Below are positions 43,267 to 52,461 of a DNA stretch of 64,000 bases, piece by piece. Source of the stretch: Anatilimnocola aggregata (GTDB taxonomy: Bacteria > Planctomycetota > Planctomycetia > Pirellulales > Pirellulaceae); the NCBI RefSeq assembly GCF_007747655.1, contig NZ_CP036274.1, positions 7,936,001-8,000,000 on the forward strand, read 5' to 3'. The translations under genes and the position numbers were made by a program. The notes under the pieces were generated by a model. The model had not been told where the DNA came from and ran no database searches. It was given only the letters and a program-made list of their open reading frames with translations. The stretch's first letter is position 1, and each line of letters opens with the position of its first letter.

Positions 43267-44934
43267 GTGACAACAACAGCGGCCGTCTGGTACGAACCGG
43301 ATGGCTACGATACCAGCGGCAAACGGTTGGTGGGGCGCCAAGCGGCCGGCGAACAGTTCCTCAAGGGCTGGGTGCGTTATTCCGGCGCGACGTTGCTTCC
43401 CTGCGCGTCCCCTGGCAAAAAAGAGTACGAGGACTTTGTCGAGCGCATTCAGCCTTGGCTCCCCGCTGGCAAGTCGCCGCAATGGATTCCTGCCCGCTGG
43501 CTCGAAGGTCTTTCCAAGGTCGGCACGCTCTACCGGCCCGACCCAGCGCTTGGCGATCTCGCCTGGCAGCGTCGCAGTTACGATCAGCGGGCATATAGTC
43601 TGTGCGGCATCACCCACACGATTTGCAGTAAAGCAGTGATGAGCTTTTTCAGCGACCTGCCTCTCGCTCCGCTGCAAAGTTGGGATGCCCTGATTTGCAC
43701 GAGTCAGGCCGTGAAAGACACCGTCGATTACGTGCTGCAACATTGGTGCGAATACCTGGCCGAGCGCACCGGTGGGCAACCCAAGTCGCACGTTCAGTTG
43801 CCTATCATTCCCCTTGGCGTCGACTGCGCTGCCTTCGTGCCCAATGCCGCCCGCGCGAAACTGCGTGACGGCCTGCGCAAGACACTCGGTATTGCCGACA
43901 ACGACATCGCCATCTTGTACGTAGGCCGCTTGAACTTTTACGCCAAAGCCCATCCGTTAGCTTCGTATCAGGCGATCTCGCGCGCAGCGCGCGCGACCAA
44001 GAAGAAACTCTGTTTGATTCAGGTGGGCTGGTTCGAAAACGATCGGGAAGAGAAGGCCTTTCGTGACTCGACGAAGAGCTTTTGTCCCGGCGTCGATTGT
44101 GTGTTCCTCGACGGACGTCGTCCTGAAGTCCGCGAACAAGCCTGGGCCGCTGCGGATGTCTTCATGTCTCTGTCCGACAATATTCAAGAGACCTTCGGGC
44201 TTACACCACTGGAGGCCATGGCCAGTGGGCTGCCGGTCATCTGTACCGACTGGAACGGCTATCGCGCCACTGTGCGGCACGAAGTCGACGGCTTTTGCAT
44301 TCCCACGGTGATGCCGCCAGGTGGCGTCGGCGAAGAACTGGCCCGCGATCATTGGAGCGGGCTCTTGGCCTACAACGCCTATATTGCGCGAACGGCGATG
44401 ATCACTGCGGTTGACGTCGACCAATGCACGCGACGGCTGTTGCAACTGATTGAGAACCCTGCGCTCCGAAAGCAACTTGGTGCCTCGGGCCTCGCGCGAG
44501 CAACTGCGGAGTTCGATTGGCGGCACATTATCGCTCGCTACGAAGCCCTCTGGCGAGAACTGGCAGAACGACGGAAGACCGATACCGAGCACGCGCCTCG
44601 ACGAGCGAATTCGCCGGCCAATCCCCTTGGCGAAGATCCATTCCACTTGTTCGCCCACTATGCCACTGAACAGCTATCACCCACGACCAGGCTGCAACTC
44701 GGTGGCGAAGTCGATGAAGCATCGCTGGCAAAAATCAACGCCGACTGGATGATGTCCTTTGGTGCCGATTCGCGCCTGCCGGCCGAACAATGGCAGGTGT
44801 TACTTGGACATTTGCAGCTGGTTCAGGAAACGACAATCGAAGACCTGCTAATGACCTATGCGGGCCGCGAAGTACAATTGTGGCGAACGATTGGTTACCT
44901 GCTCAAAATCGATGCCTTGCGAATTAAAAGATGA
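43267..44934 (+). CDS. GT4-family glycosyltransferase
   Basis: A 555-residue GT-B glycosyltransferase. The N-terminal half binds the acceptor. The C-terminal Rossmann domain shows ILYVGRLNFYAKAH, VFLDGRRPEVREQAWAAADVFMSLS and the EX7E motif ETFGLTPLE at about 308-316, followed by ASGLPVICTDWNGYRATV. It transfers a sugar from a nucleotide donor to a glycan, lipid or protein. About 100 extra residues follow the GT domain and have no clear match. GTG 43267 has AGAGGA eight bases upstream. It overlaps the DUF3472 gene by four bases (ATGA). Confidence 0.9.
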   Translation: MTTTAAVWYEPDGYDTSGKRLVGRQAAGEQFLKGWVRYSGATLLPCASPGKKEYEDFVERIQPWLPAGKSPQWIPARWLEGLSKVGTLYRPDPALGDLAWQRRSYDQRAYSLCGITHTICSKAVMSFFSDLPLAPLQSWDALICTSQAVKDTVDYVLQHWCEYLAERTGGQPKSHVQLPIIPLGVDCAAFVPNAARAKLRDGLRKTLGIADNDIAILYVGRLNFYAKAHPLASYQAISRAARATKKKLCLIQVGWFENDREEKAFRDSTKSFCPGVDCVFLDGRRPEVREQAWAAADVFMSLSDNIQETFGLTPLEAMASGLPVICTDWNGYRATVRHEVDGFCIPTVMPPGGVGEELARDHWSGLLAYNAYIARTAMITAVDVDQCTRRLLQLIENPALRKQLGASGLARATAEFDWRHIIARYEALWRELAERRKTDTEHAPRRANSPANPLGEDPFHLFAHYATEQLSPTTRLQLGGEVDEASLAKINADWMMSFGADSRLPAEQWQVLLGHLQLVQETTIEDLLMTYAGREVQLWRTIGYLLKIDALRIKR

Positions 44935-45806
44935 AACTAATTCTAACCCAGCTCTTGCTGCTTTCGTTGTTGATGCTGACTCTGACTGCTCCAGCCACGC
45001 ACGCGGACGAAAAGCTCGCGGGACTGGCGTGCCGTAGTGTTCACCTGGGCTATACCGCGCCAGCGGGAAATGCGTTCTATAACGAGGTTATCGTCGATCA
45101 ATCGGCACCGGGCACTTACTTTTGCGTCTGCGGTTTCAATCACGGCTATTTCGGCATTCAACAGCTCGATGAGAAGCGTAAGGTCGCGATCTTTTCCGTC
45201 TGGGACCCTGGCAATCAGAATGATCCCAAGAGCGTCGAAGAAAAGGAGCGTGTGAAGCTTCTCTATAGCGACCCAGCCGTCCGCGTAAAGCGATTTGGCG
45301 GCGAAGGAACTGGTGGGCAATCATTTCTCGACCTCGATTGGCAGAATGGCCAGACTTATCGCCTGCTGATAACGAGCGAGCGAAAGGACGAGCGAACTGC
45401 CTACACGGGCTGGATCTACCAGGACAAAGAGAGTCGATGGTTGAAGCTGGTGACCTTCAGCACCATTACGAAAGACGAAGCACTCGGCGGCTATTATTCA
45501 TTCGTTGAAGATTTTCGCCGCAACAAGATCTCGGCAACTCATGCCCGCGTGGCTCGCTTCGGCAACGCCTGGGTGCGAGATATTGAAAACAAATGGCAGC
45601 CCGTGAATCGAGCTCGCTTTACTGCGGACGGCAATCCGGCGATGAGTATCAACGCCGGACTCAAAGACCGCCTCTTCTTTCTGGCCACCGGCGGCGAAAC
45701 CACGAACACCGATATACCGCTGAACAAACCGATCGACCTGCCGATCGCCGACCGGCAAGTTCCCGCCGACTTAGCGAAGTTGCTCGCCTTGCCCGCGAGT
45801 AAATAG
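44931..45806 (+). CDS. DUF3472-domain secreted protein
   Basis: A 291-residue protein with a signal peptide (MKLILTQLLLLSLLMLTLTAPATHA). DUF3472 pattern: CRSVHLGYTAP-GNAFYNEVIVDQSAPGTYFCVCGFNHGYFGIQQLD...KVAIFSVWDPG, a beta-sandwich seen in extracellular proteins of planctomycetes and Bacteroidetes, sometimes next to carbohydrate-active enzymes. ATG 44931 sits inside the end of the glycosyltransferase gene, so the two are translationally coupled. The family function is unknown; glycan binding is a reasonable guess. Confidence 0.85.
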   Translation: MKLILTQLLLLSLLMLTLTAPATHADEKLAGLACRSVHLGYTAPAGNAFYNEVIVDQSAPGTYFCVCGFNHGYFGIQQLDEKRKVAIFSVWDPGNQNDPKSVEEKERVKLLYSDPAVRVKRFGGEGTGGQSFLDLDWQNGQTYRLLITSERKDERTAYTGWIYQDKESRWLKLVTFSTITKDEALGGYYSFVEDFRRNKISATHARVARFGNAWVRDIENKWQPVNRARFTADGNPAMSINAGLKDRLFFLATGGETTNTDIPLNKPIDLPIADRQVPADLAKLLALPASK

Positions 45807-45851
45807 CGGTGACAGCTTTAAGAAACCGGGCTAGTGGGATATGTTCGGGGA

Positions 45852-46445
45852 ATGAACGAATCACCTGAAAATCCGCGGCTGCAGCGCAGCATGGAGTTAA
45901 TGAATGTTGGCGTTACTGGGCTGCTGGTCGTCGATATGCAAGAGAAGTTGCTCAAGCTGATTGCTGGCCATGAACGCGTGACCTGGAACTGCCGCCGCCT
46001 GATCGACGGCGCGAAACTGCTCGGCGTGCCAGTCGCTGGCACCGAGCAATATCCCCAAGGACTGGGACCGACGACACCAGCTCTCGCCGAGCGAATTGGC
46101 CCCCTGCCCGCGAAGAAGCTCTTCAGCTCGCGTGAGTGTGCCGAGATTTTCTACCAGTGGCGGGACCAAGGGATCTACAAGGTGCTGGTCTGCGGCATCG
46201 AAGCCCACGTCTGCGTGCAACAAACCGTGCTCGATTTGCTCAGCGAAGGCTTTCGCGTCTACCTGGCGGTCGATGCCATCAGTTCACGCTCGACGCTCGA
46301 CGCCGAGATCGCCATTCGCCGCCTCGATGCCAGCGGCGTGACCATCACCACCACCGAAGCGACGTTATTCGAGTGGTGCGAAACGGCTGCGAATCCGCAG
46401 TTCAAAGCCATTAGTGCGCTAGTGAAGGAAGCGGGGCCTGGATGA
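45852..46445 (+). CDS. Isochorismatase-like cysteine hydrolase
   Basis: A 197-residue cytoplasmic enzyme of the isochorismatase/nicotinamidase superfamily. The catalytic triad is visible: Asp28 in LLVVDMQ, Lys88 or Lys89 in PAKKLFSS, Cys121 in GIEAHVCVQQT. Members hydrolyse small amides, vinyl ethers or N-carbamoyl compounds; the YcaC-like pattern SRECAEIFYQWRDQGIYKVLVCG suggests no pathway. ATG 45852 is preceded by CGGGGA at 45846-45851, so ribosome binding is plausible though closely spaced. It starts 45 bases after the DUF3472 gene. Confidence 0.87.
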   Translation: MNESPENPRLQRSMELMNVGVTGLLVVDMQEKLLKLIAGHERVTWNCRRLIDGAKLLGVPVAGTEQYPQGLGPTTPALAERIGPLPAKKLFSSRECAEIFYQWRDQGIYKVLVCGIEAHVCVQQTVLDLLSEGFRVYLAVDAISSRSTLDAEIAIRRLDASGVTITTTEATLFEWCETAANPQFKAISALVKEAGPG

Positions 46446-46511
46446 GGCACAATTGGCAAACTGGGAGTAGACTATCAGTAGGTACTTATTTCCGATCGAG
46501 CGAGATTTGCT

Positions 46512-46772
46512 ATGTCAGTAGGCATTCCCACAACAAGCATCACAGACGAATGGCGTGTCCGTCTTAATTCGATGACCGTTGCAGAAAAGCTGGAGGCAAT
46601 GGAAATTATTTGGCATGCTCTGGCGAAGAACGCAGAGGATATCCCCTCGCCAGATTGGCACTATGAGTTAGCCCGCGAGAGAAGAAAATCGCTCGATGAA
46701 GGGCGTACGCAAGCCAAGGATTGGGAAGTAGCCAAGAGCGATATTCTGAACCGAATTAACGAACGCCAATGA
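46512..46772 (+). CDS. Type II antitoxin (addiction-module component, TIGR02574-like)
   Basis: An 86-residue protein matching the short addiction-module family: LNSMTVAEKLEAMEIIWHALAKNAEDIPSPDWHYELARERRKSLDEG. These antitoxins bind and neutralise a RelE/ParE toxin and usually repress their own promoter. The toxin gene overlaps it by four bases (ATGA), the typical arrangement. It is the first gene after 66 bases of non-coding sequence, where the promoter is expected. Confidence 0.88.
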   Translation: MSVGIPTTSITDEWRVRLNSMTVAEKLEAMEIIWHALAKNAEDIPSPDWHYELARERRKSLDEGRTQAKDWEVAKSDILNRINERQ

Positions 46773-47062
46773 GGATTGAGATTGCCCCAGAAGCAGGATC
46801 AGATCTCGACGAGGCATTTTATTTCTACGAGAAACAAGCTCCAGGTCTTGGGCGATACTTTTTGAATTGCCTGTTCGCAGACATCGATAAGTTGAAGCGA
46901 TTCGCTGGGATCCATGCACGGGAACAGGATATTCATAGATCTCTGTCCGACAAATTTCCGTTCGCGATCTATTACGACATTCGCAATGATCTGGTTACTG
47001 TCTTGGCAGTCGTTGATCGACGGCGCGATCCCGATTGGATCAAGCAGCGCCTGAGCCACTAG
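46769..47062 (+). CDS. RelE/ParE-family toxin
   Basis: A 97-residue toxin-fold protein: MRIEIAPEAGSDLDEAFYFYEKQAPGLGRYFLNCLFADIDKLKRF, then FPFAIYYDIRNDLVTVLAVVDRRRDPDWIKQRL. This matches the ParE-like branch (TIGR02385-type), which pairs with TIGR02574-type antitoxins and either cleaves mRNA on the ribosome or inhibits gyrase. The reading frame is intact, so the module may be active. The target cannot be decided from sequence alone. Confidence 0.87.
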   Translation: MRIEIAPEAGSDLDEAFYFYEKQAPGLGRYFLNCLFADIDKLKRFAGIHAREQDIHRSLSDKFPFAIYYDIRNDLVTVLAVVDRRRDPDWIKQRLSH

Positions 47063-47074
47063 CAAATCACCCAC

Positions 47075-47512
47075 TCACCCCTGCGGCTTCACTGTCCACG
47101 GGTCGTACGTGCCGAACGTCCAGAGGTTCCCTTCGGGGTCGAGGCAGGAATAGCCGCGACCACCGTAGTCTTCGGTCTTCAGCGGGATGACGACCTTCGC
47201 GCCGTGTGCGATAGCCTGAGCGTGATGCGCGTCGGCATCCGCGACGATGATGTACGGGCTTTGCGTGCCGCGACCACCGACCTCGGCAGCAAGAGCGGTG
47301 AGTTTGCCAAACTCACTCTCCACATTCGAGCCCAGCATGACCATCCCATTGCCGAACGTTAGTTCGGCATGATGCACCATCTGTTCATCCGCATAGACAG
47401 CCCGCTTTTGAAAGCCGAAGGCGGTGCAAAGCCACTCGATCGTTGCGTGCGCGTCTTGGTAGCGCAGGCAGGGGATAATATTCGCGGTTGTCTTCGCGGG
47501 TTCAGCAGGCAT
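47075..47512 (-). CDS. VOC-family (glyoxalase/bleomycin-resistance fold) protein
   Basis: A 145-residue protein with two paired beta-alpha-beta-beta-beta modules (IIPCLRYQDAHATIEWLCTAFGFQKRAVY and PYIIVADADAHHAQAIAHGAKVV...YGGRGYSCLDPEGNLWTFGTYDP). This is the PhnB-like type with the closing DPEGN-W motif. Substrate unknown. ATG 47512 is used; the open frame upstream lies within the MFS gene. It follows that gene by 17 bases and is probably co-transcribed. Confidence 0.87.
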   Translation of the reverse strand: MPAEPAKTTANIIPCLRYQDAHATIEWLCTAFGFQKRAVYADEQMVHHAELTFGNGMVMLGSNVESEFGKLTALAAEVGGRGTQSPYIIVADADAHHAQAIAHGAKVVIPLKTEDYGGRGYSCLDPEGNLWTFGTYDPWTVKPQG

Positions 47513-47529
47513 CGTAGACACCTTTCTGC

Positions 47530-49095
47530 TTACTCGTGCAAGCTCTCGGGGCCCGGTTCCGGTAGCCAAAAGCTGGCGATAAAGTTCACCACATACAGGG
47601 TGAAGGCTACTCCAGCCGCTGTGTAGGCAACTTTGGTGGGATAAGGCTCGTCGATCGGCAGATACACCGCAATCCATTGCGTAACGCCCGCGAAACAAGT
47701 CCCGATAAGTCGGCCACCGATGTTAGCGGCAAAGCTTTCCCCCGTGCCACGCAAGTGAACTGGATATACCAAAGGCAAATAATTTCCCCAGAAACTGAAC
47801 TGAGCCACCGTAAGCAAACCGGCGACGAAAATGCCGTACTCGAGATAATGCAGGCTGGTGGTGCCGGCATAGCCAAAGATGATCGGCATCAGAAGCATGC
47901 CGGGAATCAGGAACATTCGCAGCAGTGTTCGCCGACTGGCAACGAATAGAATCAAGATGGCGAGCAAAAAGCGGCCGACAAGCCCGCCCACTTCTTGCCG
48001 TTCCGTCGCATGGCTGGCCATCGATTGCTCGATCGGTCCGGCAACCTTCCGAATCTCGAGATTAACGGCCTTCGTGATATCCACTTCACTTTTGCCTTCC
48101 GCAGCCAGTTTTGCCTTCAGCGCTTCCTGTTTCTCGGCCGGGAACCTCGCTTCCAGTGCCTTGGCAATGGCTTCTTTCGTTTCCGGAAGTCCCGGCACGA
48201 TCTGCGGCATCTGTTGGATCGCGCCAAAAGCTACACCAAAGCTGCAAGTGAACATCAATGTGGTGACGATGGTTGTCCGCTTCAAGGCGGGTGAAAACAA
48301 CTCGGCAATGGAAGGCCGGCGGAGCTTGCCGCTCTCGCGCTTGGCGGCCCACGCAGGCGATTCAGGCAGGAAAGGGCGAATCAAGATCAGCGGAATGGCC
48401 GGAATCAAACCCGACATGAGCAAGTAGCGCCAACCAGCATGCGGGTTTTCGATCGTTCCCAGAAAACTCAGAAAGCTGGGCAATGCGATTGCGGGCAACT
48501 GCAACGCGGGAAGCGTAATCGACTTGAAGAGAATGCTCGGGGCTTCGTTCTTGGCCCACGAGGCTACGATGATCGAAACCATGGCGACGGACAGACCACC
48601 CAACGACGAGAACGCCTGCGTGAAGCCGAGCACTCCTTCGCGCTGCTTGGGGTTGTCGAAGAGTTCAGCTAACCAGGCAACTGCAGCTACGAACTCGACG
48701 CACACGCCGATGAACACAAGGCAGCGGAAGAAAAGTAGCATTGGCAAGCTGGTTGAGAAACCGGCTGCGAATGCTGCAAACGCGTATAGCAGAATGCTCC
48801 ACGTCAGCACGCGGCGACGACCGAGTCGATCGGTAAGGTAACCACCCAGCAACCCAAAGATGCCACCAGCCACGGCCGGCACATAGAACAGGAGGCTGAA
48901 CCACATGGTGAACTCTTTGGTGCCTGGGCGAATCTTGCCCAGTTCCAACAGGGCATCGCGCACGATCAGCGGCAGCATTAACAGCTCGTAGATGTCGAAG
49001 GCAAACCCGATGGCTGCGATGAAGCAAATCAGCCATTGCACGGTGGTTAAGCTGAAACCGCTGGAGGAATTCAACGGTTGGCCAGGCTGAGACAT
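47530..49095 (-). CDS. MFS transporter
   Basis: A 521-residue permease with about 12 helices. Motif A is clear (GGYLTDRLGRRRVL) between helices 2 and 3, and a matching RxxR-rich turn follows in the second half (SRRTLLRMF). The central cytoplasmic loop is unusually long (about 90 residues, with charged repeats such as AEKQEALKAKLAAEGKSEVD), longer than in typical MFS proteins. FxxDIYELLMLPLI at the N-terminus resembles sugar/metabolite-proton symporters. Substrate unknown. It shares an operon with the VOC gene. Confidence 0.9.
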   Translation of the reverse strand: MSQPGQPLNSSSGFSLTTVQWLICFIAAIGFAFDIYELLMLPLIVRDALLELGKIRPGTKEFTMWFSLLFYVPAVAGGIFGLLGGYLTDRLGRRRVLTWSILLYAFAAFAAGFSTSLPMLLFFRCLVFIGVCVEFVAAVAWLAELFDNPKQREGVLGFTQAFSSLGGLSVAMVSIIVASWAKNEAPSILFKSITLPALQLPAIALPSFLSFLGTIENPHAGWRYLLMSGLIPAIPLILIRPFLPESPAWAAKRESGKLRRPSIAELFSPALKRTTIVTTLMFTCSFGVAFGAIQQMPQIVPGLPETKEAIAKALEARFPAEKQEALKAKLAAEGKSEVDITKAVNLEIRKVAGPIEQSMASHATERQEVGGLVGRFLLAILILFVASRRTLLRMFLIPGMLLMPIIFGYAGTTSLHYLEYGIFVAGLLTVAQFSFWGNYLPLVYPVHLRGTGESFAANIGGRLIGTCFAGVTQWIAVYLPIDEPYPTKVAYTAAGVAFTLYVVNFIASFWLPEPGPESLHE

Positions 49096-49345
49096 CTCTC
49101 ACTCCAAAATCGCGGGGAGGAATTCGGCGGGAAGGTCAGAATGATAACATGCCGAACGGGTGGACGGAATGCGCGCACTGCTGGCACAGCAACGACATTT
49201 GACCGCAAAGTTTCACCAAAGCTCAAGACCGTTAAGTCCGTTACCGATAACAGGAAGGCGACAACATCCCTTCGCGCGCCGCCAGGATGGCATAGCGCGA
49301 GCATGATCTGCCCTCGTGGCAGCTGGGGAAAGGACTCCCCCACTC

Positions 49346-50743
49346 ATGAAGAATACAACCGACCAATCGACGGGTGCTTCTCTCTGGTCCGCTCGTCCGG
49401 AGCCAGCGACCGAACTGCATCGTGCCCGCGAGATGCCCCTGCTATTTCAATTGGCAGACATCAACCGACTGCCGCCCGTGCCGGCGACAGCGCCCGTTCC
49501 GGCGGCTATGACGGCTCAGGTGGCTGCCAGTCCGGCTCCCATCGAAATGTCGCCACTTCCCGGCTCACACGCCGCGGTGGGCACCCCAATTGTCGCGTAC
49601 CCAGCCAGCACGTTCAGTGACCCGTGGCCCAAGACACCGACCGGATTGTTCGAAACCCCGAGCGGACTCTCGACGACCGCGCTTACGATGGGTTTAACCA
49701 CTTCGCCCAGCGAAGATCGACCACAGCGAACGGCGAAGACTCCCGCCAGTGCCAAGCCACTGCCAGAAGTTAAATCTGAGCCATTAGTCGCCCCCGCAAT
49801 TGCCAGCACTTTGCCAGCTGCCATTGAGACTGCCGTCAAGGCAGCTGCCCTTGTCAGCGATGCGGGGGAAGCGAAAGTTGAAATCAAGGCTGAAGCAAAA
49901 ACCCCCGCCAAGAGCGAAGTCAAAGCCGAGGCCAAAGTCGAAGCCAAGACCGACGTTAAGTCGGAAGCCAAGCCTGCGGCCGTTACAGTGGCTGCGACTT
50001 CCGCTCCCAAAGCCGAAGCAACTGATGCTGCCGCCAGCGCTGCCAAACCTTCGCCCGGTTCGCTCCGGCGTCAACGGAACGAAGCACGCCAGCAGAAGGT
50101 GGCAGGCAAGGGTGGCGATTGGTTGCAGTCGCATGGCAAGATCATCGCCATTGGCTTTGTCTTCGCGTTGATCGGTACGATCTACCTCGCCCGCCGCAAT
50201 CAACCCAAGCCTGAAGTGGCCGATCCCAATACGTCTGCTCCGGTTGGTCTGGCAATTGAAGAGCCCGGACATCACGACCACGATCATCCCCCAACTGAAG
50301 CGGCCAACACTGCGCCGCGCTTGGTCGAAGCACCGAGCCATCCACTCGATACCACACCTTCGCCAGCAACTGCCGATGCCAACAAGCCTGGCCCTAGCTC
50401 GACCGCTGATCTGCATCCGCCGATGCCAAACCCAACTCCGGCAAATGCCGCTCCCAGTGGCGAACCATTGTTCCCTTGGCAGCAAAGTGGCGAAGCGCGA
50501 GTTGCCACTCGCCCCGATGCTCCGGCCGCAACGGCTCCTGCTGCATCAAACGCTCCGGCCACTGCCCCGACATTAAACGCCCCGCAGTATCCCGAAACAA
50601 ACTTGCGAGATGCCCCGCTCCTGCCCCCTGCTCCACCCGATGAGCAAGGCAGCGGTCGCGCACCTTCGCGCACGTCTCCTACTTCGTTCACCTCCACCCC
50701 CGGCGGTAATCGCTATGAGCGCACTGGATCAGGCCTTTATTAA
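49346..50743 (+). CDS. Low-complexity single-helix membrane protein of an EPS-type operon
   Basis: A 465-residue protein, mostly low-complexity Ala/Pro/Thr. Residues about 177-215 form an Ala/Glu/Lys repeat (EAKTPAKSEVKAEAKVEAKT). One membrane helix lies at about 265-283 (IIAIGFVFALIGTIYLA). The outer part is Pro/Ala-rich, with a His/Asp cluster HHDHDH at about 308-313 that could bind metal. ATG 49346 has GGGGAAAGGA upstream. Its end overlaps the start of the BY-kinase-like gene by 29 bases, so the three genes 49346-53280 form one unit. No family is recognised. Confidence 0.72.
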   Translation: MKNTTDQSTGASLWSARPEPATELHRAREMPLLFQLADINRLPPVPATAPVPAAMTAQVAASPAPIEMSPLPGSHAAVGTPIVAYPASTFSDPWPKTPTGLFETPSGLSTTALTMGLTTSPSEDRPQRTAKTPASAKPLPEVKSEPLVAPAIASTLPAAIETAVKAAALVSDAGEAKVEIKAEAKTPAKSEVKAEAKVEAKTDVKSEAKPAAVTVAATSAPKAEATDAAASAAKPSPGSLRRQRNEARQQKVAGKGGDWLQSHGKIIAIGFVFALIGTIYLARRNQPKPEVADPNTSAPVGLAIEEPGHHDHDHPPTEAANTAPRLVEAPSHPLDTTPSPATADANKPGPSSTADLHPPMPNPTPANAAPSGEPLFPWQQSGEARVATRPDAPAATAPAASNAPATAPTLNAPQYPETNLRDAPLLPPAPPDEQGSGRAPSRTSPTSFTSTPGGNRYERTGSGLY

Positions 50744-52436
50744 AGCCTTTGCGAAAGAACCGTCAGCTGCTGTTCCACGCACTCCGCCGAGCAGCAACTA
50801 CGCACCGGCCACATCCACTCACGACCACGGCGAGTCAGCCGCGTTCGACGCCATGTATGATGCTGGTGCGTTCTATCGCGTCGATGCGGAAGCCGGCGAG
50901 CGCACTGTGCCCCATTCGCATTTGCAACCGGAACGCAAGGTTCCGCGACGCTTGCAGCGCCGCACGGCGAGTCGACCGGAAGTCATTCTGCCCGAACCTA
51001 CGCCCGTTGAACCCGTTGCCGAATCATCGCCCATGTCGCTGCCGCCGCGCCGTAACTGGTCGCGAAGCATGCTCGAGGTCGCCCGGCAACTTGCCCGGCT
51101 CGATCTGCTCCAACGTGGCACCGATGGCGAACTTCCGCCGGAAATTGTCTTCAGCGAACCACCAGCGCCAGAAGTTCCTCCGGAGCCCATTGTTCACCAC
51201 GAACAGAATCTGGCGGTTGAACCAACGGCCGAGTTGCCTCCGTCTGCACCGCAAGCGATTGCCAATCTCTGGGCCGTCGATGGACCAATCGTGGCCCACT
51301 CTTCGCTCATCTCGCTAGCCGATGCCGAGACCTGGCTCGCACTGCCGATGGCTCCTGCAGTCACCTGCACCGAGAGCGTCGCCAACGGTTGGCAAACCAC
51401 GAACGACACCGAAGAAGCCACTGCCGAAACCGAAATTGCTGAAGCGGCCATCGTCGCAACTCCCATCGAGAAAAAGTCGAAGCGCAAGCTTCGTATCGAT
51501 AACAGTCACGCCAGCGTTCCTGCGCCTCACGTCGCTCCCGTTGCAACATCCCTCGAAGACGAACTGCAAATCGTCGAAGACATGCTTTCGGCCCCCGAGT
51601 CGATTGCGATCTCGCCGACTGCCTCACCTGAAGGCTTGCCAACCACCGAACAAACTCAGCCCGCGGTCTCGACTCCTGAAGAGGCTAAACCAGCTGAACA
51701 GAAAGCTGAGCAGCAAGCCGAACAGAAGGTCGTCGAGGCGACAGTTCCCAAGCGGCCCTATGTTCCGCTCTGGGAAGTCGATCGCTTCACCTGGCCCGCC
51801 CTCTGCGACAAGTTGATGCACGATCCCAGCGGCTACTTCGCCAGTGCCAGCAGCAAGTTGCTGAGCGTGGTTCGTGGTGGCTTGAAAGTGCTCGGTGTCA
51901 CTGGCAGTCGTCGGGGCGAAGGGCGGACAACGCTCGCACTTTGCCTGGCTCGTGCGGCCGCTCAAGCGGGCATTCATGTGGCCCTGGTCGATGCCGACTT
52001 CACGCGCCCGCAATTGGCATCGATGCTCGGTCTCGAAACCGCCTACGGCTGGCAAGAAGCGGCGACCGGCAAGATTCCACTCAGCGAAGCAGCGGTAAAG
52101 TCGCTGGCCGATCGCCTGACCGTCTTGCCGCTGGAAGTCACTTCGTCGTCGGCACCGTTGTCGCTGGCCGATCCACGCGTCACCGCCACCTTGCGAGCCA
52201 CGGCCGCAACGTTCGAATTGGTGATCGTCGACCTCGGACCTTTGGGCGCCGGCAGCGAGCCACTCTTTCCCAAGGGAGAGAACTGCCCGCTCGACGCTGC
52301 GGTCGTTGTTCGCGATACCCGTTTCGCTTCGGTCGGCGAGAGCCGCACCGTGGGCGATCGCTTGTACGAATCGGGCATCGAAGCCGTCGGCATTGCCGAA
52401 AACTTTGTCACGCACCCCGAAATCTCCTTCCTGTAA
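50715..52436 (+). CDS. BY-kinase/CpsD-like P-loop ATPase with altered Walker A
   Basis: A 573-residue protein. The first two thirds are low-complexity and Glu/Pro-rich. The C-terminal domain (about 385-573) is a ParA/CpsD-type P-loop ATPase: Walker A GSRRGEGRTT at 397-406, Walker A' VALVDADFTRP, Walker B LVIVDLGPLG. In bacterial tyrosine kinases the P-loop reads GEGKST/GEGKTT; here Lys is replaced by Arg404. The C-terminal tyrosine cluster of true BY-kinases is also missing. It may be a regulatory ATPase of exopolysaccharide export rather than a kinase. ATG 50715 lies inside the preceding gene. Confidence 0.8.
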   Translation: MSALDQAFIKAFAKEPSAAVPRTPPSSNYAPATSTHDHGESAAFDAMYDAGAFYRVDAEAGERTVPHSHLQPERKVPRRLQRRTASRPEVILPEPTPVEPVAESSPMSLPPRRNWSRSMLEVARQLARLDLLQRGTDGELPPEIVFSEPPAPEVPPEPIVHHEQNLAVEPTAELPPSAPQAIANLWAVDGPIVAHSSLISLADAETWLALPMAPAVTCTESVANGWQTTNDTEEATAETEIAEAAIVATPIEKKSKRKLRIDNSHASVPAPHVAPVATSLEDELQIVEDMLSAPESIAISPTASPEGLPTTEQTQPAVSTPEEAKPAEQKAEQQAEQKVVEATVPKRPYVPLWEVDRFTWPALCDKLMHDPSGYFASASSKLLSVVRGGLKVLGVTGSRRGEGRTTLALCLARAAAQAGIHVALVDADFTRPQLASMLGLETAYGWQEAATGKIPLSEAAVKSLADRLTVLPLEVTSSSAPLSLADPRVTATLRATAATFELVIVDLGPLGAGSEPLFPKGENCPLDAAVVVRDTRFASVGESRTVGDRLYESGIEAVGIAENFVTHPEISFL

Positions 52437-52461
52437 TTGCTGTTACTGACGGACCCGCACC

